From: Fluviicola sp.
GTDB taxonomy: Bacteria; Bacteroidota; Bacteroidia; Flavobacteriales_D; Crocinitomicaceae
Length of the DNA: 64,000 nucleotides
Assembly (NCBI RefSeq): GCF_029266855.1
Contig: NZ_JAQSWB010000004.1
Coordinates: 62,001 to 126,000, forward strand
Reading direction: 5' to 3'
Below, in pieces: positions 1-8,529 of the stretch. The translations under genes and the position numbers were made by a program. The notes beneath the pieces are model-generated. The model worked only from the letters and a program-made list of their open reading frames with translations. It ran no database searches and was not told the DNA's origin. The first letter of the stretch is position 1. Every line of letters starts with the position of its first letter.

Positions 1-1652
1 GCGATCGGACCCGGCTCACTAGTCAACAATATGGAATCCGTAACCGAACAAACATTATCCGTAAGTGTGAAAACATACCATCCCGGAGGAAGATTTTGCA
101 TTACAGTAGCGTCGATTTCAAATGGTCCGCCGGTATTTGGTCCTTCCCAGTGATACTGCGGCTGGCCAGTTATTCCTTCTCCCATTCCACTTACGGCTCC
201 ATCCGGTGTACAGGCAGAGGCCGGGAACATCATCATCGTATCAATAGCTAAAGTTTGATTCATGGTTACCGTTACGGTATCCGTTCCGGTATTCCCACAT
301 TGGTCTGTAGCAGTGACATAATAATCAATTGATCCGTTTTGAAAAATCGGTACATAAGCCGAATTTCCGGTTTGTCCCAGATAAGACCAAAGATATGTGT
401 ATGGACCAAAACCTCCACTGGCTGTAGCCGTTACAGGCACAGAATCGTTGGCACAAAATACCGTAGGATTTGACTCATTAATTGGTAATGTTGGTCCGTC
501 AATAATATATAGCGTTCCTGTTGTAATAATGGTATCTCCACATTCCGTAATTGTTGTAGCTGTAATAATTACAGTCTCAGGAGTCTCAGTAATTCCATCT
601 CCGATAGGAAATAAGTTAATTACAATTGTATCCTCTCCGGGAAGGAAAGTAATCGGGTTTGGTAAATTATTATAATCTGCCCCGGCGTTTGGTGACATAA
701 TAGCTGTACCGCCGATATCATAATTCACCAATAAGGTATCACCCAATTGCGTTTGAGGACGGGAGAAGATGAATTGTGCACCTGTACAGTTTTCAATTAC
801 AGTAGTATCTCCGGTTACTGTTGCAACAGCGATATCCACAGCCTCTGAAGAGAATGAATCAGCTTCGAGAAAAACCCCTGAATCCCAACCATTATCAGCA
901 ATATTACAGATAGCAAGTTTAATGTGATAAGTTTGTCCGCATTGTACACTTGCATTCGCCGTTAAAACTACAGTAGTTCCGTCAAATTGAATAGCATTTC
1001 CATATGCTACGCCATTTACATTGTTAACGTAATAAGCAGAATTCGTTGATGGACTTACATTATCAATAGTTACAGGAGTTGCTGTTCCGGGTACCAAAGC
1101 AATATTTATTGCACCGTTTGAATACGGCCCGGCTATCCCAGGTCCTGAAAGGAAAAAACCAAATGCATCATTGAATCCCGCGTTAACAAATTCAGGATAT
1201 TCTTCCGACCCGAAGATATATCTGAAACTAATGGTATCTCCGGATGGAACAAAGTCAAATTCCAAAACGACTCCGTTAGTTGGATTGTCATTTGAAATAG
1301 CAATCAAATCCGGATCTGTAGAAACATCCGGAGTTGCCGGAACATTATTAGAAAATGACCCTGAGTTATTCGGACCAACTGCTGCGTTTCCATTACCGGA
1401 TGTTAACAATACTCCGGTTGAAATCGGGAAACTAGAACCGTTGCTGTTGAAAAAAGTAACATTCCCCTGTGGAGTCTGAGCATTCACTGCAGAACCATTA
1501 TAGGTAATGTTCGAAGCAACAACTCCATTTCCCATTAAAATGTTTTGTACCAGTGTACTTGGTGATTGTGTATTTTGCACAACGATTTGTGCTTTTACAT
1601 CATTCCAGATAAGAATGAGACCTAAAATAAGTATTGTAGTAATTTTCTTCAT
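1..1652 (-). CDS. Secreted choice-of-anchor-L-type protein, N-terminal part (runs off left edge)
   Basis: The reading frame opens at the ATG at 1652 and stays open to base 1, so about 550 residues are visible and the C-terminus is outside the window. It begins with a signal peptide (MKKITTILILGLILIWNDVKA, cleavage near AQ). The next ~230 residues resemble the choice-of-anchor L domain of secreted Bacteroidota proteins: PQGNVTFFNSNGSSFPIS, a phrase for a start-of-name anchor (STGVLLTSGN), FRYIFGSEEYPEF and CNIADNGWDSGVFLEADSF. A Calx-beta-like stretch (ETVIITATT) and SprB/Ig-like repeats (GGFGPYTYLWS) follow. Proteins of this plan normally end in a T9SS sorting or CHU_C domain, so export to the surface is inferred; that domain is not visible here. 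Likely an adhesin or large structural surface protein. Confidence 0.85.
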   Translation of the reverse strand, partial: MKKITTILILGLILIWNDVKAQIVVQNTQSPSTLVQNILMGNGVVASNITYNGSAVNAQTPQGNVTFFNSNGSSFPISTGVLLTSGNGNAAVGPNNSGSFSNNVPATPDVSTDPDLIAISNDNPTNGVVLEFDFVPSGDTISFRYIFGSEEYPEFVNAGFNDAFGFFLSGPGIAGPYSNGAINIALVPGTATPVTIDNVSPSTNSAYYVNNVNGVAYGNAIQFDGTTVVLTANASVQCGQTYHIKLAICNIADNGWDSGVFLEADSFSSEAVDIAVATVTGDTTVIENCTGAQFIFSRPQTQLGDTLLVNYDIGGTAIMSPNAGADYNNLPNPITFLPGEDTIVINLFPIGDGITETPETVIITATTITECGDTIITTGTLYIIDGPTLPINESNPTVFCANDSVPVTATASGGFGPYTYLWSYLGQTGNSAYVPIFQNGSIDYYVTATDQCGNTGTDTVTVTMNQTLAIDTMMMFPASACTPDGAVSGMGEGITGQPQYHWEGPNTGGPFEIDATVMQNLPPGWYVFTLTDNVCSVTDSILLTSEPGPI

Positions 1653-1807
1653 ATCATAATCTTATGTCCTTTAGACTCAAAAATGTGTTAAAGGTTGCAT
1701 TTAAGTGCCAATATTATTAAATTTTGTTTAACTGTTAAATTTTAATCACAATTATTCGATAAAAAACGCGGCGATTTAACCAAATTTGCCTGAGAAATAT
1801 AAAAATC

Positions 1808-3196
1808 ATGCAAAATACCCAAAAATATATACAAAAGTCCAAAGATAAGTTTTTAGTAGAACTAATTGACCTTTTGAAAATTCCGACAGTTTCCGCAGAC
1901 AGTGCTTATGCCAAAGAAGTGATTCGCGGAGCTGAAAAGGTTGCTGAATTCCTTAAAGAAGCAGGAGCTGAAAAAGTGGAAATCTGCAAAACAGCCGGTC
2001 ATCCGATTGTATATGGAGAAAAGATCATTGATTCTTCTCTTCCAACCGTACTGGTATATGGACATTACGATGTTCAACCTGCAGACCCGATCGACCTGTG
2101 GACTTCACCTCCATTCGAGCCTGTATTGAAAAAAACAGATATTCATCCGGATGGTGCTATTTTTGCTCGCGGAGCGTGTGACGATAAAGGTCAGTTTTTC
2201 ATGCATGTAAAAGCTTTCGAAGCAATGATTGCAGCCAATGAACTTCCGTGCAATGTGAAATTTATGATCGAAGGGGAAGAAGAAGTTGGTTCTGTAAACC
2301 TGGGTGTCTTCATTAAAGAAAATAAGGAACGTCTTAAAGCTGACATTATTTTGGTGTCAGACACAGGAATGTTAAGCAACGATACACCATCTATCACAAC
2401 AGGATTGAGAGGATTGAGTTATGTTGAAGTTGAAGTAACAGGGCCAAACAGGGATCTTCACTCTGGTCTTTACGGCGGCTGTGTTGCGAATCCGATTAAT
2501 ATCTTAACCAAAATGATCGCTTCACTGCACGACTCGGATAATCATATTACAATCCCGGGGTTTTATGCAGATGTAGTTGAATTAAGTCTGGAAGAGCGGG
2601 CAGAGATGGCAAAGGCGCCTTACAACGAGGAAGATTACAAAAAAGCATTGAACATAGATGCTGTTTACGGTGAAAAAGGATATACAACACCAGAAAGAGG
2701 TTCTATTCGTCCGACACTGGATGTAAACGGGATCTGGGGAGGATATACCGGTGAAGGTGCAAAAACTGTTATTGCTTCGAAAGCCTATGCCAAAATTTCC
2801 ATGCGTTTGGTTCCGAACCAGGAGCCGGAAAAAATCACTGAATTGTTTGCCAAACATTTTGAATCCATTGCACCTGCCGGGGTGAAGGTTGCAGTAAATC
2901 CACATCATGGCGGAGAACCTGTTGTAACACCAATTGATTCGATTGCTTACAAAAGTGCAGCGAAAGCCTATGAAGAGACATTCGGTAAAACACCAATTCC
3001 GGTAAGAAGCGGCGGAAGTATTCCGATCATTGCTTTATTCGAGAAAGAATTGGGACTGAAAACGGTAATGATGGGCTTTGGCCTGGACTCAGATGCGATC
3101 CATTCACCCAATGAACACTTCGGTTTATTTAATTTTTACAAAGGAATTGAAACCATTCCGTATTTCTTCCATTATTTTAATGAAGCAATGAAATAA
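1808..3196 (+). CDS. M20 family dipeptidase (CNDP-like metallopeptidase)
   Basis: A 462-residue zinc peptidase of the M20 family, in the carnosinase/PepV-like dipeptidase branch, expected to hydrolyse dipeptides in the cytoplasm (no signal peptide). The metal-site motifs are present in order: YGHYDVQP (H86, D88), ARGACDDKG (about 120-128), EGEEEVGS (E157/E158), SDTG (D185) and the C-terminal HSPNEHF (H432). A lid/dimerisation insertion lies between about 200 and 380 (NRDLHSGLYGG marks its start). Length is normal for the family. A -7-like CAAATTTG lies shortly before the ATG. The lipoprotein gene at 3198 starts one base after this stop, so the two are probably cotranscribed. True substrate is unknown. 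Confidence 0.93.
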   Translation: MQNTQKYIQKSKDKFLVELIDLLKIPTVSADSAYAKEVIRGAEKVAEFLKEAGAEKVEICKTAGHPIVYGEKIIDSSLPTVLVYGHYDVQPADPIDLWTSPPFEPVLKKTDIHPDGAIFARGACDDKGQFFMHVKAFEAMIAANELPCNVKFMIEGEEEVGSVNLGVFIKENKERLKADIILVSDTGMLSNDTPSITTGLRGLSYVEVEVTGPNRDLHSGLYGGCVANPINILTKMIASLHDSDNHITIPGFYADVVELSLEERAEMAKAPYNEEDYKKALNIDAVYGEKGYTTPERGSIRPTLDVNGIWGGYTGEGAKTVIASKAYAKISMRLVPNQEPEKITELFAKHFESIAPAGVKVAVNPHHGGEPVVTPIDSIAYKSAAKAYEETFGKTPIPVRSGGSIPIIALFEKELGLKTVMMGFGLDSDAIHSPNEHFGLFNFYKGIETIPYFFHYFNEAMK

Positions 3197-3197
3197 G

Positions 3198-3692
3198 ATG
3201 AAGAAGATACTTTTTATATGTGCGTTCTTAATCACGGTATCCAGCTGTGAGTTTATAGAACCTGAAGTTTCCGGGTATTCCAATTTTAAATTTGGGAAAT
3301 TAGAAGGAAAAACATTGAATGTGAGTTTCGATGCGACTGTAGACAATGAAAACGGTTACGGATTCAAGATCAAGAAAGGGAAACTGAACGTTTCAGTCAA
3401 TGACCTGGAGATCGGAGTAATAGACCTGAACAACAAGATCAAAGTCAGGAGAAAATCTGAGCACGTTTATACTGTCCCGTTAAAGCTAAGTTTAAGTGAC
3501 GGAGCTTTGTTCCGTATTGCAAAGTTGGCAAATGCTGAGAAATTCGAGCTGAAACTGGACGGAACGGTTCGCGGAAGTGTAATGGGATTCGGGAAGAATT
3601 TCGATATACATGAAACGCGCAACTTGTCCAGTGGAGATATTAAATTTGAGGGTTTACTTGAAGGTATAATGAAGGGGGCAAACCGGGATTGA
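3198..3692 (+). CDS. Small LEA-type-2-like lipoprotein
   Basis: A 164-residue lipoprotein with signal sequence MKKILFICAFLITVSSC and lipobox cysteine at residue 17. The mature part is a beta-rich domain with the alternating pattern of LEA14/WHy-type proteins (LEGKTLNVSFDATVDNENGY, VYTVPLKLSLSDGAL, GSVMGFGKNFDI). Such domains are found in Bacteroidota lipoproteins of unknown role. The start codon is one base past the stop of the M20 dipeptidase, so translational coupling is likely. A strong hairpin terminator follows at 3719-3749. The fold assignment rests on pattern only. Confidence 0.75.
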   Translation: MKKILFICAFLITVSSCEFIEPEVSGYSNFKFGKLEGKTLNVSFDATVDNENGYGFKIKKGKLNVSVNDLEIGVIDLNNKIKVRRKSEHVYTVPLKLSLSDGALFRIAKLANAEKFELKLDGTVRGSVMGFGKNFDIHETRNLSSGDIKFEGLLEGIMKGANRD

Positions 3693-3718
3693 TTTTTTTA
3701 CCAAATAGTATAAAACTA

Positions 3719-3749
3719 AAAAGCCCCGACTAGCAATTTCGGGGCTTTT
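3719..3749 (+). terminator. Rho-independent terminator after the dipeptidase/lipoprotein pair
   Basis: The arms AAAGCCCCGA and TTCGGGGCTTT form a GC-rich stem closed by a short loop, followed by a T run. It lies 27 bases after the lipoprotein stop. The symmetric A/T flanks could also stop glyS transcription arriving from the right. Confidence 0.85.
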
Positions 3750-3770
3750 CTATAAATTTAAAATAATGTA

Positions 3771-3806
3771 CCTCGGTAAATGGTGGATAATCTTACACTT
3801 ATCCCC
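3771..3806 (+). repeat. Dispersed hairpin repeat, family B copy 1
   Basis: Contains GGTAAATGG followed by GGATAA, eight bases, then TTATCC. Related copies lie at 16385-16417 (same strand) and 57245-57276 (opposite strand). It sits between two convergent genes. A second short hairpin, GAAAGCTTGCTTTC, follows at 3844-3857. Confidence 0.6.
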
Positions 3807-3859
3807 AAATCCTGGATCCATCCGGCTAACACTTGTCGTTATCGAAAGCTTGCTTTCTC

Positions 3860-5398
3860 TTATTTTGCAAGTAGGTTTCTCCAACTTACCTTTCCTTCAA
3901 TCTTTGCTCTCAACTCTGAAATAGCCACGCGTTCCTGTAACATGGTATCCCTGTCACGAATAGTAACTGTATTGTCTTCCAATGTCTGATGATCCACCAT
4001 CACACAATAAGGCGTTCCGATCGCATCTTGTCTGCGGTAACGTTTCCCCGGAGAATCTTTCTCATCGTATTGACAATTGAAATCAAAACGCAAATCATTC
4101 AGGATATCCGTAGCTTTTTCCGGCAAACCATCTTTCTTGGTCAAAGGCATAATAGCAACTTTATAAGGAGCCAGTTGCGCCGGTAAACTCAATACGGCAC
4201 GTTCGGAACCATCTTCCAATTTTTCATTTTTGAAAGAAGCACTCATGACAGCCAGGAACATCCGATCCAAACCAACCGAAGTCTCTACGACATAAGGAAC
4301 ATAATTCTGGTTCAATTCCGGATCAAAATACTGTAATTTTTTTCCTGAAAACTGTTCGTGTTGTTTCAAATCGAAGTCTGTTCTTGAATGAATCCCTTCC
4401 AATTCTTTGAATCCCATCGGGAAATCAAATTCGATATCACTTGCAGCATTTGCGTAATGAGCCAATTTAATGTGATCGTGCTCGCGGTAATACTTATCTC
4501 CCAAACCAAGCGCTTTATGCCAGGCCAAACGAGCCGCTTTCCAATGGTTGTACCACTTCATTTCATCACCCGGACGAACGAAGAACTGCATTTCCATTTG
4601 TTCGAATTCACGCATACGGAAAATAAACTGACGGGCTACGATCTCATTTCTGAAAGCTTTACCGATCTGAGCGATTCCAAAAGGAATCTTCATACGTCCG
4701 CTTTTTTGAACATTCAGGAAGTTCACGAAAATTCCCTGAGCAGTTTCCGGACGCAGGTAAATAGTAGCTGCATCACCCGCAACCGAACCCAATTCTGTTG
4801 AAAACATCAGGTTGAACTGACGCACTTCCGTCCAGTTTCTGGAACCACTGATCGGGCAAACAATTTCCAGGTCTTCGATCAATTTCTTCACTCCTTCCAG
4901 ATCGTTATTCTCCAGTGTAACTCGCATGCGGTCTTCGATCTCTTTGATCTTTTCCTCGTTGCGCAACACATTCGGATTGGTCGCCCGGAATTGAGCTTCA
5001 TCAAAAGCATCTGCAAATTTCTTTGCTGCCTTTTCTACTTCCTTATTGATCTTCTGACGGATTTTCTCAATATGTTCTTCGATCAATACATCCGCACGGT
5101 ATCTTTTTTTAGAATCTTTGTTATCAATTAATGGATCATTGAACGCATCAACGTGACCTGAAGCTTTCCAGGTGGTAGGATGCATGAAGATTGCCGCATC
5201 AATTCCCACAATATTGTCGTTCATCTGAACCATGGATTTCCACCAATATTGTTTGATATTGTTTTTTAGTTCCGATCCCAGCTGACCATAATCATACGTC
5301 GCAGCCAATCCATCATAAATTTCTGATGAAGGGAAAACAAAACCATACTCTTTCGCGTGGGAAATGACCTCTTTTAGTAAATCTTCTTTCTGTTCCAT
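3860..5398 (-). CDS. glyS: Glycyl-tRNA synthetase, dimeric class II type
   Basis: Charges tRNA-Gly with glycine in the cytoplasm. The 512-residue protein is the alpha-2 (eukaryote/archaeal-like) form, not the alpha2-beta2 bacterial form; this single-chain type is usual in Bacteroidota. Visible signatures are GFVFPSSEIYDG and YDYGQLGSELKNNI near the N-terminus, LRPETAQGIFVNF (about 215-227), class II motif 2 around FRNEIVARQFIFRMREFEQ (249-267) and motif 3 at SVGLDRMFLAVM. The C-terminal anticodon-binding domain carries LAPYKVAIMPL and RYRRQDAIGTPYCVMVD. A TAAATTTG box on the minus strand (5403-5410) sits just upstream of the ATG. Confidence 0.97.
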   Translation of the reverse strand: MEQKEDLLKEVISHAKEYGFVFPSSEIYDGLAATYDYGQLGSELKNNIKQYWWKSMVQMNDNIVGIDAAIFMHPTTWKASGHVDAFNDPLIDNKDSKKRYRADVLIEEHIEKIRQKINKEVEKAAKKFADAFDEAQFRATNPNVLRNEEKIKEIEDRMRVTLENNDLEGVKKLIEDLEIVCPISGSRNWTEVRQFNLMFSTELGSVAGDAATIYLRPETAQGIFVNFLNVQKSGRMKIPFGIAQIGKAFRNEIVARQFIFRMREFEQMEMQFFVRPGDEMKWYNHWKAARLAWHKALGLGDKYYREHDHIKLAHYANAASDIEFDFPMGFKELEGIHSRTDFDLKQHEQFSGKKLQYFDPELNQNYVPYVVETSVGLDRMFLAVMSASFKNEKLEDGSERAVLSLPAQLAPYKVAIMPLTKKDGLPEKATDILNDLRFDFNCQYDEKDSPGKRYRRQDAIGTPYCVMVDHQTLEDNTVTIRDRDTMLQERVAISELRAKIEGKVSWRNLLAK

Positions 5399-5402
5399 GG
5401 CG

Positions 5403-5410
5403 CAAATTTA
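5403..5410 (-). promoter_or_regulatory. Bacteroidota-type -7 box upstream of glyS
   Basis: Reads TAAATTTG on the minus strand, an exact match to the TAnnTTTG -7 consensus of Bacteroidota. It lies only a few bases before the glyS ATG, implying a very short or leaderless 5' end. No clear TTTG -33 box was found. Confidence 0.4.
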
Positions 5411-5464
5411 GTGGAAATAAGGGAAAATGAACTGCTTATCTTAAGATTTTATATCATAAAGGAA

Positions 5465-5579
5465 CTCCCGCAGATCACGCAGATTACGCTGATTCTTTTT
5501 AAACATCTGGCTAAAAGAATTCATCTTTTAATATTTCCAGACAAATGAAATCTGCGTTCTTCTGCGAAATCTGCGGGAG
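5465..5579. repeat. Long imperfect palindromic element (CGCAGAT type)
   Basis: The outer arms CTCCCGCAGAT (5465-5475) and ATCTGCGGGAG (5569-5579) are perfect inverted repeats. Similarity continues inward over about 30 bases per arm, as spaced CGCAGA units. It fills the gap between two minus-strand genes. A single arm of the same family lies at 13441-13475. Confidence 0.7.
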
Positions 5580-5618
5580 CTTAATCTTCCCAAATTTCTA
5601 AATATGGAATTTATGTGC

Positions 5619-7016
5619 TTACTTTTTCGAGCTACAAACAAAATCAGTTGTGGGAATTCCTGCTTTTTTGATCGCAGCAAATCCTCCGGCAATGTCGATT
5701 AAGTTTTTAAATCCTTTTTGTTTCAATAATGAAATAGCGATCACGCTCCGGTAGCCACCAGCGCAATGCACATAATACGGATTATTGGGTTTCAGATCCC
5801 CCAGATCATCCAGCATGAAATCCAAAGCAACATGTTCTGCATTTTCCAGGTGTTCTGCTTCGTACTCTCCCGGTTTACGCACATCCAGAACCGGAAGTGA
5901 ATCAATTTTAGAAGCAATACTTTCCGCACTTACTGATTCGATGGTTTCAACAGGTTCCCCGGCTTCAATCCAGGTTTGCATTCCGCCATTCAAATACCCG
6001 ATACAATTATCATAGCCAACGCGGGCCAAACGCGTCACCGTTTCTTCTTCCTTACCTTCAGGAACTACCAAAACTATCGGTTGATTGATGTTTTCAATCA
6101 ATGCACCCACCCACATGGCAAATGTCCCATTCAAGCCGATAAACAAACTGTTCGGGATTGCTCCCTTGATGTATTCATCCTGGTTGCGAACATCCAAAAC
6201 CAGCACGTTGTCCTGAATGGATCTTTTGACTTCTTCGACACTTAAAGGAGTGATTCCTTTCGAGATCACTTCATCAATTGATTCGTAGCCATTTTTGTTC
6301 ATCATGGCATTTTTAGGAAAATATTGAGGCGGAGGTAAAATTCCTTCCGTTACTTCTTTAATAAACTCTTCGCGGGTCATATCTGCCCTCAGGGCATAAT
6401 TTGTTTGCTTCTGTTCTCCGAGTGTTCCCACAGTTTCAGAACTCATGCTCTTCCCACAAGAACTTCCTGCTCCATGTCCCGGGTAAACCGTTAATGAATC
6501 AGGTAGGATCATAATACGATTTCTCAAAGAATCAAAGAGCATTCCTGCCAAATCATATTGAGTCAAATCGCCTTTAATTGCCAGATCCGGTCTGCCGACA
6601 TCCCCCAGAAATAAGGTGTCGCCTGTAAAAATGGCTGTTTCTTTTCCGTTTTCATCTATCAGGAGGTAAGTCACCGATTCCGGAGTATGTCCCGGTGTGT
6701 GAAGTACCTTTATGGTAAGCTTTCCAACTTTGAACTCTTGGTTATCTTCCGCAATAATGCTTTCGAAATTAGTTTTTGCTGTTGGTCCGTAAACGATCTT
6801 CGCTCCGGTATGCTTTGCCAGGTCCACGTGACCGGAAACAAAATCCGCGTGGAAATGCGTTTCAAATATGTATTTGATGCTTCCGTTCCATTCTTTGGCC
6901 AGATCCAGGTAAGGCTGAACCTCTCTCAAGGGATCGATGACTGCAATTTCTCCTTCGCTTTCAATGAAATATGCCGCTTCGGCTAAACATTTGGTATATA
7001 ATTGTTCTATGCGCAT
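5619..7016 (-). CDS. MBL-fold hydrolase with two rhodanese domains (ETHE1/persulfide dioxygenase-like)
   Basis: An N-terminal metallo-beta-lactamase domain (about 1-250) is followed by two rhodanese domains, the layout of sulfur-transfer MBL proteins that oxidise persulfides such as glutathione or CoA persulfide. Metal motifs: THFHADFVSGH, HTPGHTPES, GDTLFLGDVGRPDL and YPGHGAG. The usual THxHxDH box has Phe where the last His is expected. The first rhodanese domain lacks an active-site Cys (VVPEGKEEE at the loop); the second has it in VHCAGGYRS, so only the second is predicted active. I start at the ATG at 7016 (MRIEQLYTKC), where homology begins; an in-frame start at 7037 would add seven residues. 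Cytoplasmic. The exact substrate is unknown. Confidence 0.85.
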   Translation of the reverse strand: MRIEQLYTKCLAEAAYFIESEGEIAVIDPLREVQPYLDLAKEWNGSIKYIFETHFHADFVSGHVDLAKHTGAKIVYGPTAKTNFESIIAEDNQEFKVGKLTIKVLHTPGHTPESVTYLLIDENGKETAIFTGDTLFLGDVGRPDLAIKGDLTQYDLAGMLFDSLRNRIMILPDSLTVYPGHGAGSSCGKSMSSETVGTLGEQKQTNYALRADMTREEFIKEVTEGILPPPQYFPKNAMMNKNGYESIDEVISKGITPLSVEEVKRSIQDNVLVLDVRNQDEYIKGAIPNSLFIGLNGTFAMWVGALIENINQPIVLVVPEGKEEETVTRLARVGYDNCIGYLNGGMQTWIEAGEPVETIESVSAESIASKIDSLPVLDVRKPGEYEAEHLENAEHVALDFMLDDLGDLKPNNPYYVHCAGGYRSVIAISLLKQKGFKNLIDIAGGFAAIKKAGIPTTDFVCSSKK

Positions 7017-7237
7017 GTGTGTATTTTTGTAGAACAAATTTCGTGATTATTTCGACGCAAAAAATGACTTAACTCATAAGAATTCAAAATGATGAATTCA
7101 AAATGTAAAAGTTAGCATTCCTCCTTTCTAGAGTTTTGAATTTTGAACTTTGAATTTTCATTCGATTTTGGACTGATTTTTGATTTTTCCGGTTCAGTTC
7201 GCAAAATTGCACTATTTTTAAACCCAAATAATTGAAT

Positions 7238-8404
7238 ATGAAAAAAGGACTTAGATACATTTCAGCATTAATGCTTTTATGTATTACTACCACTTCGCTT
7301 TTTGCACAAAAGGTCGAATTACCGAAAGACTCTGATCCTGGTATTTACGCTGCTTTTGTTACTACAAAAGGAAATATCATCGTAAAATTAGAGGCAGACA
7401 AAACTCCTATGACAGTTGCCAACTTTGTTGGTTTGGCAGAGGGAAACCTAACACTTTTTGATTCTGTAAAAATTACAAAACCGTTTTATGACGGATTGAA
7501 ATTTCACCGTGTGATCAAAGATTTCATGATCCAGGGAGGAGATCCGCAAGGAACAGGAATGGGTGGCCCGGGGTACAAGTTTTTTGATGAAACAAGACCT
7601 GATTTAACACACAGCGGTCCAGGGATTCTTTCTATGGCGAACAGCGGGCCGGCAACAAACGGGAGCCAGTTCTTCATTACACACAAAGAAACTCCGTGGC
7701 TAAACGGAAAGCATACTGTTTTCGGACATGTAGTTCAGGGACAGGATGTAGTGAACAAAATTGAGGCAAACGATGTCATGACGAAAGTTGTGATTATCCG
7801 CAATGGAAAAGCTTACAAATCCTGGAATGCAACGGAAAAATTCAAATCTTCTTATGCTAAGGTACAGGCTGAACAGGAAGTTAAAAAAGCAGAGCAGGCA
7901 AAATTGGATGCAATCGAGAAAGATCGTATTGCAAAATGTGCTGCAATGTCTGAAGCTGAATACCGCGTTTACCTGTTGAACGAGATCCGTAAAAAATACC
8001 CGAATGCACAACAAACTGAATCAGGGTTGGTATACGTTATTCAAACTGAAGGAAACGGTACAAGAGCAAATAAAGGAGACAATGTTTCTACACACTATAC
8101 AGGAACTTTCTTAAACGGCACGAAATTCGATTCGTCACGTGACCGCAACCAGCCATTGGATTTCACACACAACGTGGGACAAATGATCGCTGGTTATGAT
8201 GAAGCAATTTCTATTCTGAGTAAAGGCGGAAGAGGGATTTTCGTGATTCCTTACTTCAAAGCATATGGTGCTGCAGGAAGACCGGGAGGAATTCCTCCGT
8301 ATTCGGACTTAGTATTTGATATTGAGTTATTGAATATTATCCCGGCTGTTACAAGCCCTAATCCAAATGCGCCAATGGAAATCAAAGGCGGAGCGGAAAA
8401 GTAA
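7238..8404 (+). CDS. Exported cyclophilin-FKBP fusion peptidyl-prolyl isomerase
   Basis: A two-domain foldase of 388 residues. After a signal peptide (ISALMLLCITTTSLFAQ) comes a cyclophilin domain (about 35-185: KFHRVIKDFMIQGGDPQGTG, GPATNGSQFFITHKETPWL, GKHTVFGHVVQG). A Lys/Glu-rich linker (about 205-245) leads to an FKBP domain (about 265-360: GDNVSTHYTGTFLNGTKFDS, GQMIAGYDEAISILSKGG, YGAAGRPGGIPPYSDLVFDI). Both classes catalyse cis-trans isomerisation of Xaa-Pro bonds, here in the periplasm or at the outer membrane. The ATG at 7238 is preferred over a TTG six bases earlier. A terminator follows at 8485-8516. Confidence 0.93.
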   Translation: MKKGLRYISALMLLCITTTSLFAQKVELPKDSDPGIYAAFVTTKGNIIVKLEADKTPMTVANFVGLAEGNLTLFDSVKITKPFYDGLKFHRVIKDFMIQGGDPQGTGMGGPGYKFFDETRPDLTHSGPGILSMANSGPATNGSQFFITHKETPWLNGKHTVFGHVVQGQDVVNKIEANDVMTKVVIIRNGKAYKSWNATEKFKSSYAKVQAEQEVKKAEQAKLDAIEKDRIAKCAAMSEAEYRVYLLNEIRKKYPNAQQTESGLVYVIQTEGNGTRANKGDNVSTHYTGTFLNGTKFDSSRDRNQPLDFTHNVGQMIAGYDEAISILSKGGRGIFVIPYFKAYGAAGRPGGIPPYSDLVFDIELLNIIPAVTSPNPNAPMEIKGGAEK

Positions 8405-8484
8405 TAGCTGGTGAAGACTGAGCGAAGCAATAGCAAATTGCTTAACGCGAATGATGGAGCAGCGTTTGCTAAATGAAATTATTG

Positions 8485-8516
8485 AAGTCCCGGTGATCAT
8501 TGTCGGGACTTTTTTA
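8485..8516 (+). terminator. Terminator after the cyclophilin-FKBP gene
   Basis: AAGTCCCG pairs with CGGGACTT across an 11-base loop and is followed by TTTTT. It lies 80 bases after the stop of the plus-strand gene and just before the end of the convergent barrel gene. Confidence 0.8.
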
Positions 8517-8529
8517 TTACTTCTTTTTT

